From Armillaria gallica (Eukaryota > Basidiomycota > Agaricomycetes > Agaricales > Physalacriaceae), in contig JBANDB010000006.1 in NCBI GenBank assembly GCA_037576215.1, positions 2,914,001-2,978,000 on the forward strand: a stretch of DNA of 64,000 nt, given 5' to 3'. The translations under genes were made by a program, and so were the position numbers. The notes beneath the pieces were generated by a model. It was not told the origin of the DNA and searched no databases. It was given only the letters and a program-made list of their open reading frames with translations. This document shows positions 22,036 to 33,269 of the stretch, piece after piece. Positions within the stretch are counted from its first letter, which is position 1. Every line of letters begins with the position of its first letter.

Positions 22036-24853
22036 ATGCGTCTCTGGCGCTTTGCCTTTGCTGCTGCTTTGTTCAGCTTGCCAGTGCAACTAGTTAGCCC
22101 GGCACAGATACCGCTCACCGACCCATCTACTACTTCCAATGGTACCCTTGTTGACGCCCTGTCTGCCGACCCGGATTATACCTCATTGCTCCATCTCTTG
22201 CAGAGGGCGCGTCTCATACCTACTCTCAACCGTTTGAACGGAAGCACGCTCTTTGCACCTACAAATGACGCTATTAAGCACTATTCAAACTCTCTCTGGA
22301 ATTCAGTCCTCGACGACCCCCCCTCGATACTAGCTGACAATGTCCAGGAGAAGCTCAGACAGCAGCTGTTTTACCATCTCCTTAATTATTCCATCTCATC
22401 TCTTCCCGACGACTCTGAACCGATCAAGGTGCTTAAGACCCTGCACTTTCCCCGTACGCCTGTCGATCCCCCTTCCAAGGAACCACCACCGTCCCCTCCA
22501 TGGATGCCCATTCCCGGTGGAAGCCTTGGCGGGGAACCGCAACGGTTACGCGTAGCCTCTCGTAAGGAAGGCGTATGGGTGGGGGTGGATGCAAATGGCA
22601 AAAATGGGGCTGAAGTCATTAAGGGCCAAGTCGATGCAGGTAACGGAGTCTTGCTTGGTGTGAACAGGATGTTGGAGCCACCACCTGACTTAGGTGCATC
22701 TTCATCAATTTATAATGTTTTCATGCGCTAACCTTTCTACGCAGCCACGGTTGTCTCCAAACTGACCTCGGTTTCATATTTCCACAATATTCTCACTCCG
22801 GAGATTACACGTACTCTGAATTCCACCGAAGCCTTAACCTTGTTTCTGCCTGTCAATGGTGCATGGGATGCGCTCCACCCTCTGGAACGTTTATATCTCG
22901 AGAGTGAATACGCCACCGATGACCTCAACCGTATTTTAAACATGCATGCCGTTGCAGAAGAGGAAGTTAAATGGTCGGAACTTTTTGATCCAGCAGTAAA
23001 TTGCACGTGCCCTTTCATGTGTCTAGAGTTCAAACTGACATCGCTACAGTAACAACAATCGATGGCACAAAGCTCGAAATCGTCGTTTCTCCAGAAAAGA
23101 CCATGATATCCTCAGCCGACCTGGTGGAACCAGACATCTACGCGTCCAATGGTGTCCTCCATCTTGTTTCATCCCTTATAATACCTCCGGGCGCTCTTCA
23201 GCTAACCCCAGAGAAGTATCTTCTCGCTTTGAACTGCACAAATTTTGTGTCTCTCCTCCATTCTGCCGATTTGACTTCTTTGATCAACGATACCGAAACC
23301 AAATACACGATTCTTGCCCCGAAAAACGATGTTCTATCGATATTCGGTCATAGCGACCTTCCCGAGCGCGGCTCCGAGGAAATGAAGAAATTATTGCAGT
23401 ATCATTTCATCCCAGGCTATTGGACACCTAAGAAACTGGCTTCCGGGATGTTGCTGGAGACAGCGCTGGAGGAGAAAGGTCTCGATGGTGGCAGACAGGT
23501 TTTGGCAGTTGATGTTCACGAGGACAAGTCTGACCCGAAGAAGGTATTCTTCGGAGGTGCCAGCGTTATTGATGAGCCGAGTAAGTGCTTTTCAACTATC
23601 TCCTTCTCCTTATGTTCATAATAATCTCAGTTGAAGTCAACAACACTTTGATTTATTTCATCTCGCGGCCACTAGAACCTCCCGCTGATGCGCTGCAAAC
23701 TGCGTTGCCTTACCTGGATCTGTCTTCTTACTTGGCGGCCGTCTTCTCTACTTCCATTGCAGAAACATTGAAAACGACGCCCCGCACTTCTCTCCTTATA
23801 CCTCACAACTCTGCGTTCAAACGGTTGGGTTTATTGGTCTCTGCGCATCTCTTAGCCGCGTCATCGAAGCGGGATCTAGAGAATGTTCTTCTTCATCATA
23901 CACTGGACACTGTGGAATATTCCGAGCGTCTACGAAACGGTTCTCAGCATACCTTTTCAAGCGTGGAAGGGTCAGATTTAACGCTGGAGCGCATGAAGAA
24001 TGGCACTTTGTATCTAAGTGCAAGTGGTGGTTGGGCAGGAATGCGGACCGAGTTGTACATCCGGGATATCTTGACGCAGACGGGAGTGATACATGAGGTT
24101 TCCGACATCCTGATCCCTAGATCAGTCCAATTGACCATCGGGAAACTTGTCAAGGCAACCAAGGGAAGCACAATGACCAACATAGTTATGAAGGCTGGTT
24201 TCGACTGGGTTCTGAACGGCACAGCGCCTCCTGATGGATCTCCGTGGGCGGATCAGGGATTGTCCGGTGTTGGATGGACACTTCTTTGTCCCACGGATGA
24301 CGCGTTCAAGGAGTATAATTTGACATCGCTGTTTGAAGATGTGCCGAGATTACAGTTGATTGTGGGTCAGCACCTTATCCCCACACCAGTAGGACGCTTG
24401 GGAAATCTCGTCGATGCCGACAGCGACGCGCTGAACAACAATCGACCGCTTCCTCTTGACGATTCGGCGACTTACAAGACTCTTCGCTCGCCAGAGTCTG
24501 ATTATGGAGATATTATCTTCCGCCAGCAGGATGTCGGGTCGAATTCGTACATCGTAGGCATTAAAGGTGCGCGAGGCACAGATGGCACAGCGGACTGGGC
24601 TAGGGTACAGGCATGGGGGAGGACGACCACCGGAGGCGGAACTGGAGGCGTGATCCAGATCGACCGTGTTCTGATGCCGTACCAGCCTCCCTGGTGGGTT
24701 GCATACGGAGCCCCCACCGTGATAGGTGTCCTGGGCATATTTTCTATTTGGGCATTTTTCCTGGGGGTGAGATGGATATGGAGAAGGGATACCACGGAAG
24801 CGACATATGAGCCTGCGGGGGGCTTTGGACGAGATGACGGGGACGATTCTTAA
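22036..24853 (+). CDS. Multi-fasciclin (FAS1) domain type I membrane protein
   Basis: Secretory-pathway adhesion-type protein. It starts MRLWRFAFAAALFSLPVQLV, a signal peptide. At least four FAS1 modules are visible from their core motifs: STLFAPTNDAIKHYSN; LTLFLPVNGAWDALHP; YTILAPKNDVLSIFG with YHFIPGYWTPKKLASG; and TSLLIPHNSAFKRLG with VLLHHTLDTVEYSE and ...GVIHEVSDILIP. A last module has WTLLCPTDDAFKEYNL and IVGQHLIPTP. A membrane helix near the end (VIGVLGIFSIWAFFLGVRWI) is followed by a short acidic tail ending GRDDGDDS. Introns fall near 22700-22745, 23000-23050 and 23580-23630. There are many N-glycosylation sites. Similar proteins occur across basidiomycetes; the partner is unknown. 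Confidence 0.88.
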
Positions 24854-25135
24854 GTGTATACAATGGATGCTAACTTGATAGAGGAACTGTAAGTATTAAT
24901 TGCTGTAATAACTGTAACATATTGGAAGTGAATACGCGGAGGTCCCAGGTCCCGCGATAAGATAAAAATGCGGAGAAGAAGAACAGAACGGAAGCAAAGC
25001 GGGAGAGGCCGAAGGATAAATCACGTGCACCGGGACACACGCGTTCCGCATCCGTGCCATGAAATTGTCAGGGAGGGGCTTGGTACCCTGTTCATCAGCT
25101 CCTTACCCACTTTAGACCCGTAGACGCTAGACACG
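24854..25135 (+). promoter_or_regulatory. Promoter of the carnitine carrier gene with a CACGTG box
   Basis: 282 bp between the FAS1 gene and CRC1. TCACGTG at 25021-25027 lies 109 bp upstream of the start codon. Nothing else is seen. Confidence 0.5.
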
Positions 25136-26399
25136 ATGGTGCGCTCCTTTGCCTCCTGTCTTTCCTTGTCCTCAACCATTACCAGAGCAGTGAAGCACCG
25201 GCAGCGGAAGAGACCTTGAAGTCGTCCTCGGCCACCTCAGAGTCTGTCAAGTCGTTCGTTGCTGGGGGATTTGGAGGTGTCGCTGCGGTCCTCGTCGGTG
25301 CGTTCAAGAGCTGTCGTGAACTTAGCCAGGGAATAACCAGTGGCCAGGTCATCCATTCGACTTGACAAAGACTAGGCTGCAGACTGCACCCAAGGGGGCA
25401 TACACAGGTGCTTTCGACGTTGTCAAAAAGACACTGGCGAAAGATGGATTCTCTGGGTATGCCCTCAATGGATATCCTGTGAATTAGACTAACACTTCGT
25501 AGCATGTATCGTGGAATGGTGCCTCCGCTATTAGGCGTCACGCCTATCTTTGCCGTGTCATTTTGGGTACGGTTATTCAATCGCCGTGCGACCGACCTTG
25601 CTGACATTGGTACAGGCATATGATATGTCAAAGCTTCTAATATACGCAGTAACTCCCAACAGAAAGAACCAGGAATTGTCTATCGGTGAACTGGCAGTAG
25701 CTGGTTTCCTGTCTGCAATTCCAACAACTTTGGTCACCGCTCCTGTGGAACGCGCCAAAGTCCTCCTCCAGGTGTGTATGTCACTTCTCGTATCCGTCAG
25801 ATGGTTTACTTGTCTATAGGTGCAAGGCCAAGGAGGCAATGAGCAGAAATACAAGGGCGTTTTCGACGTGATCAAGCATCTCTACAAAGAGGGCGGAATA
25901 CGGAGCATCTTCCGTGGCTCAGTGGCCACTGTAGCAAGAGACGGACCAGGAAGTGCTGCGTGAGTATCTTTCCTGCACTCAAACACTTATCTGACCCCGA
26001 GTCAACAGGTACTTCGCTGCATATGAAGTTACCAAGAAGGCTCTGACACCAGCCGGCTCTTCACCTGCTGATCTCAATCTCGGTGCAGTCATACTTGCAG
26101 GAGGAACAGCAGGAGTTGCTATGTGGTCACTTGCCATTCCTCCCGATGTGATAAAATCGCGAATTCAGTCCGCACCCAGTGGAACATACTCCGGTTTCAT
26201 GGATTGCGCAAGGAAGACCATCGCTCGGGACGGTGTTGCTGCTCTTTGGAAAGGATTCGGTCCTGCGATGGCCAGGGCCTTCCCTGCAAACGCTGCTACA
26301 TTCGTTAGTCTTTCCTTCTTCGCCTTTTCCCGATTACTGATCCTTCTAATCCAGCTGGGGGTTGAGGCTTCAAGAAAGGTGATGGATACCTTTTTCTGA
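25136..26399 (+). CDS. CRC1: Mitochondrial carnitine/acylcarnitine carrier
   Basis: SLC25 carrier of the inner mitochondrial membrane that exchanges acylcarnitine for carnitine, bringing acetyl and fatty acyl groups in for oxidation. The first coding exon is only the ATG (25136-25138). After a 47-nt intron (25139-25185) the protein continues [14 protein letters not shown]. Three carrier repeats follow, each with a signature: [19 protein letters not shown] + [31 protein letters not shown]; and [20 protein letters not shown] followed by [12 protein letters not shown]. The loops [20 protein letters not shown] and [19 protein letters not shown] are typical of this subfamily. It ends [14 protein letters not shown]. 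All joins keep frame. Confidence 0.93.
25139..25185 (+). other. Intron immediately after the start codon
   Basis: A 47-nt GT-AG intron (gtgcgc...taccag) splitting ATG from the rest of CRC1. Without removal the frame stops after 23 codons. With removal the carrier reads in one frame. Confidence 0.8.
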
Positions 26400-26530
26400 A
26401 ACGTAGGACTATCTTGTATAAACAATATTCATCGCAAATGAGTAAAGCGCGAATGAAGCCGATTGCACCGGAACACCCTAAGAATCGAGTAAGATGCTTC
26501 CGAAGAATCGAAGGGTCAGGGTCGATACGA

Positions 26531-26538
26531 TCACGTGA
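26531..26538. promoter_or_regulatory. TCACGTGA palindrome upstream of the 26657 gene
   Basis: Perfect 8-bp palindrome with a CACGTG core, about 120 bp upstream of the start codon. It is a likely bHLH-factor site. Confidence 0.5.
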
Positions 26539-26656
26539 TAGTTGGAACTACTTCCGCGGAGGTTGAATTGCTACAGCGTTCCTTCCTACCCACCAATAAC
26601 CATACTTCCCTCTTGATACGACCATTCTCAAAAAAACCAAAAGATAAACTACCACC

Positions 26657-28382
26657 ATGTCAAATATGTGCGTATGTCTCCAGATATCTCTCACACATGA
26701 TAACCGAGTGATATGTACAGCACGAGTACTTCGAGTGACAATAAGGCGGCGAAGAACGTAAAAAAAGCGACTAAGCCAAAGGCCTCTCGTACACTCTCTG
26801 CGTCAGAGTATGCCGTCTCTGGAGCTGATGCTGCAGGCTTTGGGCTAACTCTTAACCCAAGGATCGCACGGAACCTTGGACACTTTGAGACGTGGTCCAC
26901 GCGTCAGAACATGGAGCAGGTATCTTACTCCGACATCCCTGAAAGCATCAAGCTCGATGTAGACGAGGTGCTCAATGTCTCTCGCAAGATACCTATTGCT
27001 TGGGTGAAGAAGGTAATATTCATTGGAAGGGAAAGTTTTCGATGCTTAACTTGTCCAACTCAGGATTCCGAAAAATACCGTTTGATTTCTTCCATTTGTC
27101 GACCCGGATTCCTAGATTTTGTTTCAGATGCCCACAAGGAATGCCCATCCCTCTTCTGCGAGGACCACTCGTCTATGGACACTTTGGCCTTATACGATGA
27201 TTTGGCCACTGTGTTCAAGGCCTCGAAATATCTTAAGAAGATGTGCAACTCCGAGGAGAAATTTTCTGAGGCTGACTTTGCTAAAACGTGCGTTAAATAT
27301 GTTTGGTTGGTATTTGTACTCTCGGATTATGACCTCCATGCCAGTTGTGATATATTTCGAACGCCAGCTGTATCTGAGAGTAGGCAACGGTACGTTTGTC
27401 TTTGGCAGCACTTTATCTTTATTTCTTTTGAACCGTCCCTTAGAGGCCAGTGCCCAATTTCTCTTCCGCAGCCATTGTCAAGCAGAGACATATCCTCCGC
27501 GTCCCTGCGTATTCTAAATACAAAGACAATCATTCCGGACAATATCATTCTAATCCCAACAGCATCCATACGCCATCTTTCTAATACTGAAGCGTCACCT
27601 TACAAAGCGCTCAAAGCCCACCGAACTGTAGAGAAGAGTGGCAGTGCTGACAAGGCCTCGTCCTTCAGGTTTCAAAGCACGCCCTGTGCCAATCTGCCTG
27701 AAATACCCGGTTGGCATGCATGCTACCTTGTTATCTTCGCTAACACTTTTATCCCAGGTTTCGAATTCGCAAGCGCTTTCTTCGAAGACAAGAAGCCTGT
27801 TCATCAGATGTTGGAGGATGCTTATAGACAGAATAGAATGTCTACCACCTCTGCAGTCAGGCATTTACATTCATTGGGAATCCATGTTCCCGTTTTCGGC
27901 CTGGTATGGGCCAATGGGACTGTTCGAGCCCATGTCGACTGGTGTAAGACAACCACCGTTGGTACAACAGAAAAAACGGTAAGAAGTCAGCCTCTTCTAT
28001 GTTCATCTGATAACAGGCATCCGGGGGGTTTCTGTAGGAAATCAAAATTCTGTCAGCGCCCTTTCCGGGGCCTGATGACGATGATGAAAGGACGTTCCAT
28101 GAATGGAAACTGAAAAGGCCTAGCGATATATTGCAGGTCCATTTTCTCATACGAAACATTGACTATTGGACTTGCCATGGGTTCCGTGAAAAGGTGGTGA
28201 AAGGTGTGAAGGCGTTGGAACAGTCCGTTATCAATGGAGGGGGAACATACGAACCGTGGAAGCGTGTTGGAGTTTTGAAGCTATCCAAAAGCAGCTCTCG
28301 AAAAGAGAACCGTGACACATCTTTCAGCAGTGTGTCAACACTGCCTGCTCCCCCCAAGAATACCCGAACTCGCAGGAATTAA
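26657..28382 (+). CDS. Uncharacterised agaric-type protein (SPGFEFA/EDKKP family)
   Basis: I do not know a function. It starts MSN at 26657; an intron at 26668-26720 leads to ITSTSSDNKAAKNVKKATKP, a basic N-terminus. A second intron (27013-27063) is in frame and could be read through by a naive model. Recognisable blocks are SEADFAKTCVKYVW, SCDIFRTPAVSESRQR, NIILIPTASIRHLSN, IPGFEFASAFFEDKKPVHQM, LEDAYRQNRMSTTSAVRHLH and VFGLVWANGTVRAHVDWC. These belong to a large family of hypothetical proteins in mushroom genomes, to my recollection without a Pfam name. A last exon runs EIKILSAPFPGPDDDDERTF...CHGFREKVVKGVKALEQSV and ends NTRTRRN at 28380-28382. The spacing of E, ED and K residues is loosely like a PD-(D/E)XK core, but that is a guess. 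Confidence 0.7.
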
Positions 28383-28797
28383 AGACTCGCGTGTATTTTG
28401 ACTCTCTAATATCTATGAGGGTATGGTGGAAATAAATTCAGGCGCTCAAAGAGACTAGCATTACATTACAGGGTGGACACATGTGAAGATTATTACTTAC
28501 ATCATACGTTGTTCTACCAACAAGAACATGAATCTGCCCGTGTGTTAATGCCTTCTAAACGTATGTACATCTCCCATCCAAATTTCCCCTTGATCGGTCT
28601 TGGCGTCGACTTAAGAACATACATCTGGAGACTTCACGCCACAAAGAATTTTTTCCCGTGCTCTGAGTACCGCCATATATCATACTGAAGAACTTTGCTT
28701 CACAAAAAATCCCTGATACTACTACAACGGTCCGGCTGTTTACGTATGATACAAGTAAATACGAACATCGGCAATGGTTTTACACATATACATGCTT
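28383..28797. other. Convergent intergenic region
   Basis: 415 bp between the 3' ends of the 26657 gene and ARG2. No gene, repeat or RNA is recognised. Confidence 0.5.
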
Positions 28798-30765
28798 TTA
28801 TTTCCAACTAGAGGGAATTTCGTTCACCACGCCGGCCCAGTGACATAAACGACCCTTTTCCCAGTCCTCGATGTAGGATAAACCAGAACTTCCACGTCGA
28901 CTCTGCTCAATTTTCAAATGCTTCTCAGCGTCACACCAGAAGAGGACCCAGGACCCCATCCTGACATGACCGGAGCTACGCTCGAAATACCACTTGTTCA
29001 CAGGGTTGTTGGCGCGACTCCGCCAGACGAGGTCACGGCCCTCTCCCTGACCTTCTTTACCTCCGTTAGGGTTCACAGAGAAGGGATGACCCAGTCCGTA
29101 AGACTCGTCGTGAAGGGCAACCCACAAGAAATCGACCGTTCCATCCCCTTGATGGCTAGGAAGAACAGCGAACTTGTCGAGGTACGAGATGGGATTTGAT
29201 GCATCAGGAGACGGTTCGTTGGTCACGATGGCCGCACCGACATAGTCTCCAGCGATAATCATAAAGTCGAGCGTCTTTTCCAGGCGCCCATAAAACTGGT
29301 GTTCATTAAGGGTTCGGCCGAAAGATTGTTCCAGAAGGGTTGTCAATTTTTTCTGATCTATGTCTGCGGTGGCGCGGACCACACGAATAGGAAGACCTCG
29401 TCGCAGCAACGTGGGTGTATGAGGTGTGAGTTTCCGATTACCTTGTAGGAGTGCGTGAGGTAAGCTAGAGCTTACAGCAGGCTTGTTGGTGATCAGATTG
29501 GCGATGAGGGAGCTGGGAGATCGATGAGAAACCATAACAGCGGACGAACTAGGCGGCATATACGCCAGGCATTTCCGCGCTAAAGAAATATTTGCTAGAC
29601 TGGTGGGATGAGAATGGTACCAGGATTCACGAAATGTTCCATTGATATGTTCGTACTCAGAATCAAGGTTGATGAGTAAATGAGGATAGCCTGAACGTGC
29701 GTACGAAGGGATGCCACCTTCGCGGTTGATGATCATGAGACGGAGGGGAGTAAGGTCAACTTCTCCGGATGATTGAGACCGTGTAGTTTGAGAGATAGGT
29801 GAAATGTTGTCCTGCACAGCAGCCTCAACCATCCCACGTGCAAGAGATGCGATCACGTCGTTGGCGTCTACGCATACTGATCGACAGAAGGAATCGAGGG
29901 CAAACGGGGGGAGGACTGGGATCTCTCCTGCTCGAAGGGCGGAACGAATGGTATTGAGATCAGAAGGAATAGTGTGTGCCTCAGGAGGTGCGACATCGTG
30001 TTCTTCGCCAAGATCTTCGGGCTTTGGGCCTAGCCTGACGATGGCACCCAAGAGCGGACGCGCCCTAGCGCCTTGCTTTTCGAGAGCCGTGACGAAACGC
30101 ATCGTCTCTTCAATGACAATGTTTCGCTCATCTGTCCCACCACGAATGACATTATCGTTGCCGACAACAATGACGCTAACAAGCCCAAGCTTCTCGAGGT
30201 AAACCATGCCTCGAGCAATGCTTTCGAGCTGCACGTCCGTGAAAGGGCCTTGAACCTTGACCAAGGCTGTGCGCCTGACGATGGGGTCAAGTATAGAGTC
30301 GATAATGGGAGTGGCCTGGGCGGCCTCAACGTTCACAGCACTGGCCTCCTTAGTTTCGGCTTCCATAATGTCGGGAGGCGAAGGCATCTTGAAATCAGGA
30401 TGCTGGGACGCCACTGGCTTCGCAGCTTGCGGCCTGGGTCCGAAAGATGCCAAGTACGAACGAGTGTCGCGCAGGGACGGATTGGCCCGCAGGATGGATA
30501 GAATGAAATCCTAGACAGGCTGTCGGTGAGCGGAATATTGAACAGGCGACGCTTGACTCACATTGTCGGATGAGGCTGCTTCGTCGCCATTAGGAACGGG
30601 CTGCTGCCTCAAGCTGCGGATGGTCTGCAGTGTCGAAAATCATCAGCAACAACACGGTACTCGAATAGAAGTAAAACATACGGCATAGAATGCTTTGAAG
30701 GTTTGGGAACGCTTCATCTGCACTGAAGAGACGAGCTTCGGTGAGCGAGAAGAGAATGCCAGCAT
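28798..30765 (-). CDS. ARG2: N-acetylglutamate synthase, mitochondrial
   Basis: First step of arginine synthesis: acetyl-CoA plus glutamate to N-acetylglutamate, in the mitochondrion. It starts MLAFSSRSPKLVSSVQMKRS at 30765, a presequence. Two short introns follow, then TIRSLRQQPVPNGDEAASSD and DFILSILRANPSLRDTRSYL. The rest is one long exon. The amino-acid-kinase-like part holds TALVKVQGPFTDVQLESIAR and GLVSVIVVGNDNV. The C-terminal GNAT-like domain holds FGRTLNEHQFYGRLEKTLDF, AAIVTNEPSP, SYLDKFAVLPSHQGDGTVDF, RANNPVNKWYFERSSGHVRM and FWCDAEKHLKIEQ. It ends VVNEIPSSWK, stop at 28798. Length (about 600 residues) and order are normal for fungal Arg2. GATA-type sites lie upstream. Confidence 0.93.
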
Positions 30766-31319
30766 AGCTAGGGTAGAAGGTGGAAGGAGGGGGGGAAAGT
30801 TGTTGGAGTCTGACTCATGGAGGGAAATTTAAAGGAAAAGTCGTGCTCGAGCTGTATGCAAATTTGTGATTATCTGATAAGATCTTGGACTTATCAGTTT
30901 CCTTTTCTGTCTTATCTTCGGCGATCTCACACAATTACATCATAGACCCATGCATTGAGGATTGATACGTCCAGTAGCATTATTCCGGCGAAGACATGTC
31001 ATTGACTTTCATGTACTGGAGAGCAAATGGCTCAAATGGCTCATACAAAAAAATTACCTCATACAGCCTACATACCATCCAATACAGCTCAAACAGCTCG
31101 TCTGAGCTGTTCGGCTGCGGGCATGATCATAGACGCGCGCGTATATACATCACGTCTCGACAAATCGCGTATCCATCGCATAAGATCACCGGCGTTAATT
31201 TGGCCATTCGAAGTTCTCAACTGCCTCGGGGCTGGGCATGTTTTAGGATCTCACAGCGTAAATATCCGGTACTCGCGGCTCTATAACAGCTGTTAATCAA
31301 AACGCCGAGATGTATATTT
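30766..31319. other. Upstream region of ARG2 and 3' end of the F-box gene
   Basis: 554 bp without a gene. The ARG2-proximal part has GATA motifs. Further on a 9-bp unit (caaatggct) is repeated twice in tandem at 31024-31041, and ctc/ctg triplet-rich text follows. No RNA gene is recognised. Confidence 0.5.
30870..30917. promoter_or_regulatory. Cluster of four GATA-factor motifs
   Basis: Within 48 bp there are four WGATAR-type cores: TTATCT (30870-30875), TGATAAG (30875-30881), CTTATCA (30890-30896) and CTTATCT (30911-30917). They lie 105-152 bp upstream of the ARG2 start. Fungal GATA factors of the AreA/Gln3 type control nitrogen genes, so nitrogen control of arginine synthesis is a reasonable inference. 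Confidence 0.55.
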
Positions 31320-33022
31320 TCAAAGACGCCTTACGCTTGTGTTGACAACGATGATGTTATCTTGACTACACATCGCCGATATAGGTCCTGTTCCAAGGGC
31401 GGTGGGGACTGCCCTGACCCGAAATGGCAGTGATGTCCTGACTTCTTGTTGGAATATCAGGCTGCTCGAGGGAATTATAGTCTCATCGATTGCGAACATA
31501 GTGGGATCCTCTGGGTTGACTGGAGGCCAAAGCGTCTCGTTGGGATTGCCATATTGCGATGGACATCCACTGTCCAGTTCCCGCTTCAAAGTCATCTGAT
31601 TGAAATCATATACGTCGATTTCTTCCTCTTCCTCGTCGATATCGAAAGCAACGAATCTGGATCCAAACGTATTGCAAACCCATGAAAGTTGCATCACATT
31701 CACCCATTGATTCCAGCAATCGAGAATACGGGTACCTTTCGGACCCCAAGCCAGCCATTCAACTTCCTTGGTTCCTTCAAGAAAGTGATGAAACTGCGCC
31801 AGCAGTGTCCGCCGCGGAATGAATATCATGATATAGTTATGTTGCGCCGTAAGAAGCGCCACGGGATATAGAATTTCATCAGGATGAACATGAAATGGGA
31901 TGGAATCATCCTGATTCGGCCAGGCGGGTGAAGGGTCACACCTAACTGTGAGGCTCATGATTGTAGTTGAAGGGAGCAGATCTGGAAGGCGAAGAGCTAG
32001 ACAGTGAGTCACATCCTTGACGCACGTCTGCTCAGACGATTCCGCAATGAAGTCTACAACGAGTAAACGCAGGTTTGTGTCGTCAGCTATGGCAATTACG
32101 ACGTGCTTTTCAGTCAAAAACGCGAACGAGCTGATCTCATGTCCAGTGAGGAACTAGTTCGTGCGATCCATCAGAGATTCAACATACTATCACCAGCAAA
32201 ATACATACCAGTTCTTTGCGACCAGTCTTCCAATTCCAGACAACAAGTTCGTTCGCTCCATGGCGGCGGCTGTCGAACTCGACACCTACGTGATCACCAG
32301 ATATCTGTATGATGTGCGACATCCCGTGATCCGGGACTTTCTGCGCATGTTTAAGGATGGGTACGGAAGCGAGACCGTGTGCTTTTCCATTGGACATGCA
32401 CCGAAGATGGAATTGGAAAGAAGGATTGGGGTTTCGCCCCCTGATCAAGAAAATCAGTGTCTGGGGGGAAAGAGAATACATAGTACTGACCACCGTGGGG
32501 ACTCGATGAGTACTAATAGGTTTTGTGAAGGATCCATTCCAAAGTCACGTATATGCAAGCCGGATAATGGAACGGACCATTCCTTTCTCTCAATGAAACG
32601 GGTCGACGAGGGCAGTTGCGTAAAGATGATACTCCCTGAGCCGTTGTGTTGGGCTAGAACATTCCCAAAGAGCTCCCAAAGACCGCCTTGAAGCATTGGA
32701 ACGCTGTCGCTCCAAGCACCGTCAAGTTTGTTCCATGCATCGTTATGTTCACGTAACTGAGAAAGACGATCTGCTGAAGGTGGGGCAGCTGCATAGTCAA
32801 CGTGCCCGTGGCGTGCGAGCTCAATGGTGTACACAAGAGCTACGGTTCCATCTATCAAGGCCAAGAAAAACTGACAGGCCTGGACGGCGATGAGATCCAG
32901 AAAGCATGAGTATTTAGACTGGAGATTACCTGTTTGCAGGCGATGAGACTACGGGCATCAAGAAAGCTGAATATAACAAGAAAGAGCTCGGTAGGAAATG
33001 CTGGCATCGCTGAATGATCCAT
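31320..33022 (-). CDS. F-box protein of the agaric type
   Basis: Likely substrate adaptor of an SCF ubiquitin ligase. It starts MDHSAMPAFPTELFLVIFSF at 33022, a clear F-box (LP/FP-x-E-L...I-F-x-F-L), and continues LDARSLIACKQ to an intron. The rest is a poorly conserved, probably beta-propeller-like region: MALIDGTVALVYTIELA, LHIRDFGMDPSQNLLVLIE, ELVVWNWKTGRKELV, HVVIAIADDTNLRLLVVDFI and WVCNTFGSRFVAFDIDEEEE. It ends IIVVNTSVRRL, stop at 31320. Such proteins are strongly expanded in mushroom genomes. The substrate is unknown. Its start is 247 bp from that of the divergent UBE2O-like gene, another ubiquitin gene. Confidence 0.78.
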
Positions 33023-33269
33023 CTTGATGACGGTCGGAGATAATCATGTGCACAAGACTGGCTGGGCAACTTTCACTCTCAAATTGGCACGTCCTTTAAG
33101 CTCGCCACCAGCATACACTAAACTTACATACCTAGACGACTGGATTTCGTGGTCACGGCCCTGCCGCTCAACGTTGGAAATATTCCCTTTTTCATCTTAT
33201 CTTCCTTCTCCCACAGTCTCTCCCGGCGCATCCTACTCACCAAATCATCCATTTTACGGCCAGTCTTGA
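33023..33269. promoter_or_regulatory. Divergent promoter of the F-box and UBE2O-like genes
   Basis: 247 bp between two start codons of ubiquitin-pathway genes. It is pyrimidine-rich on the plus side; no strong motif was found. Confidence 0.4.
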
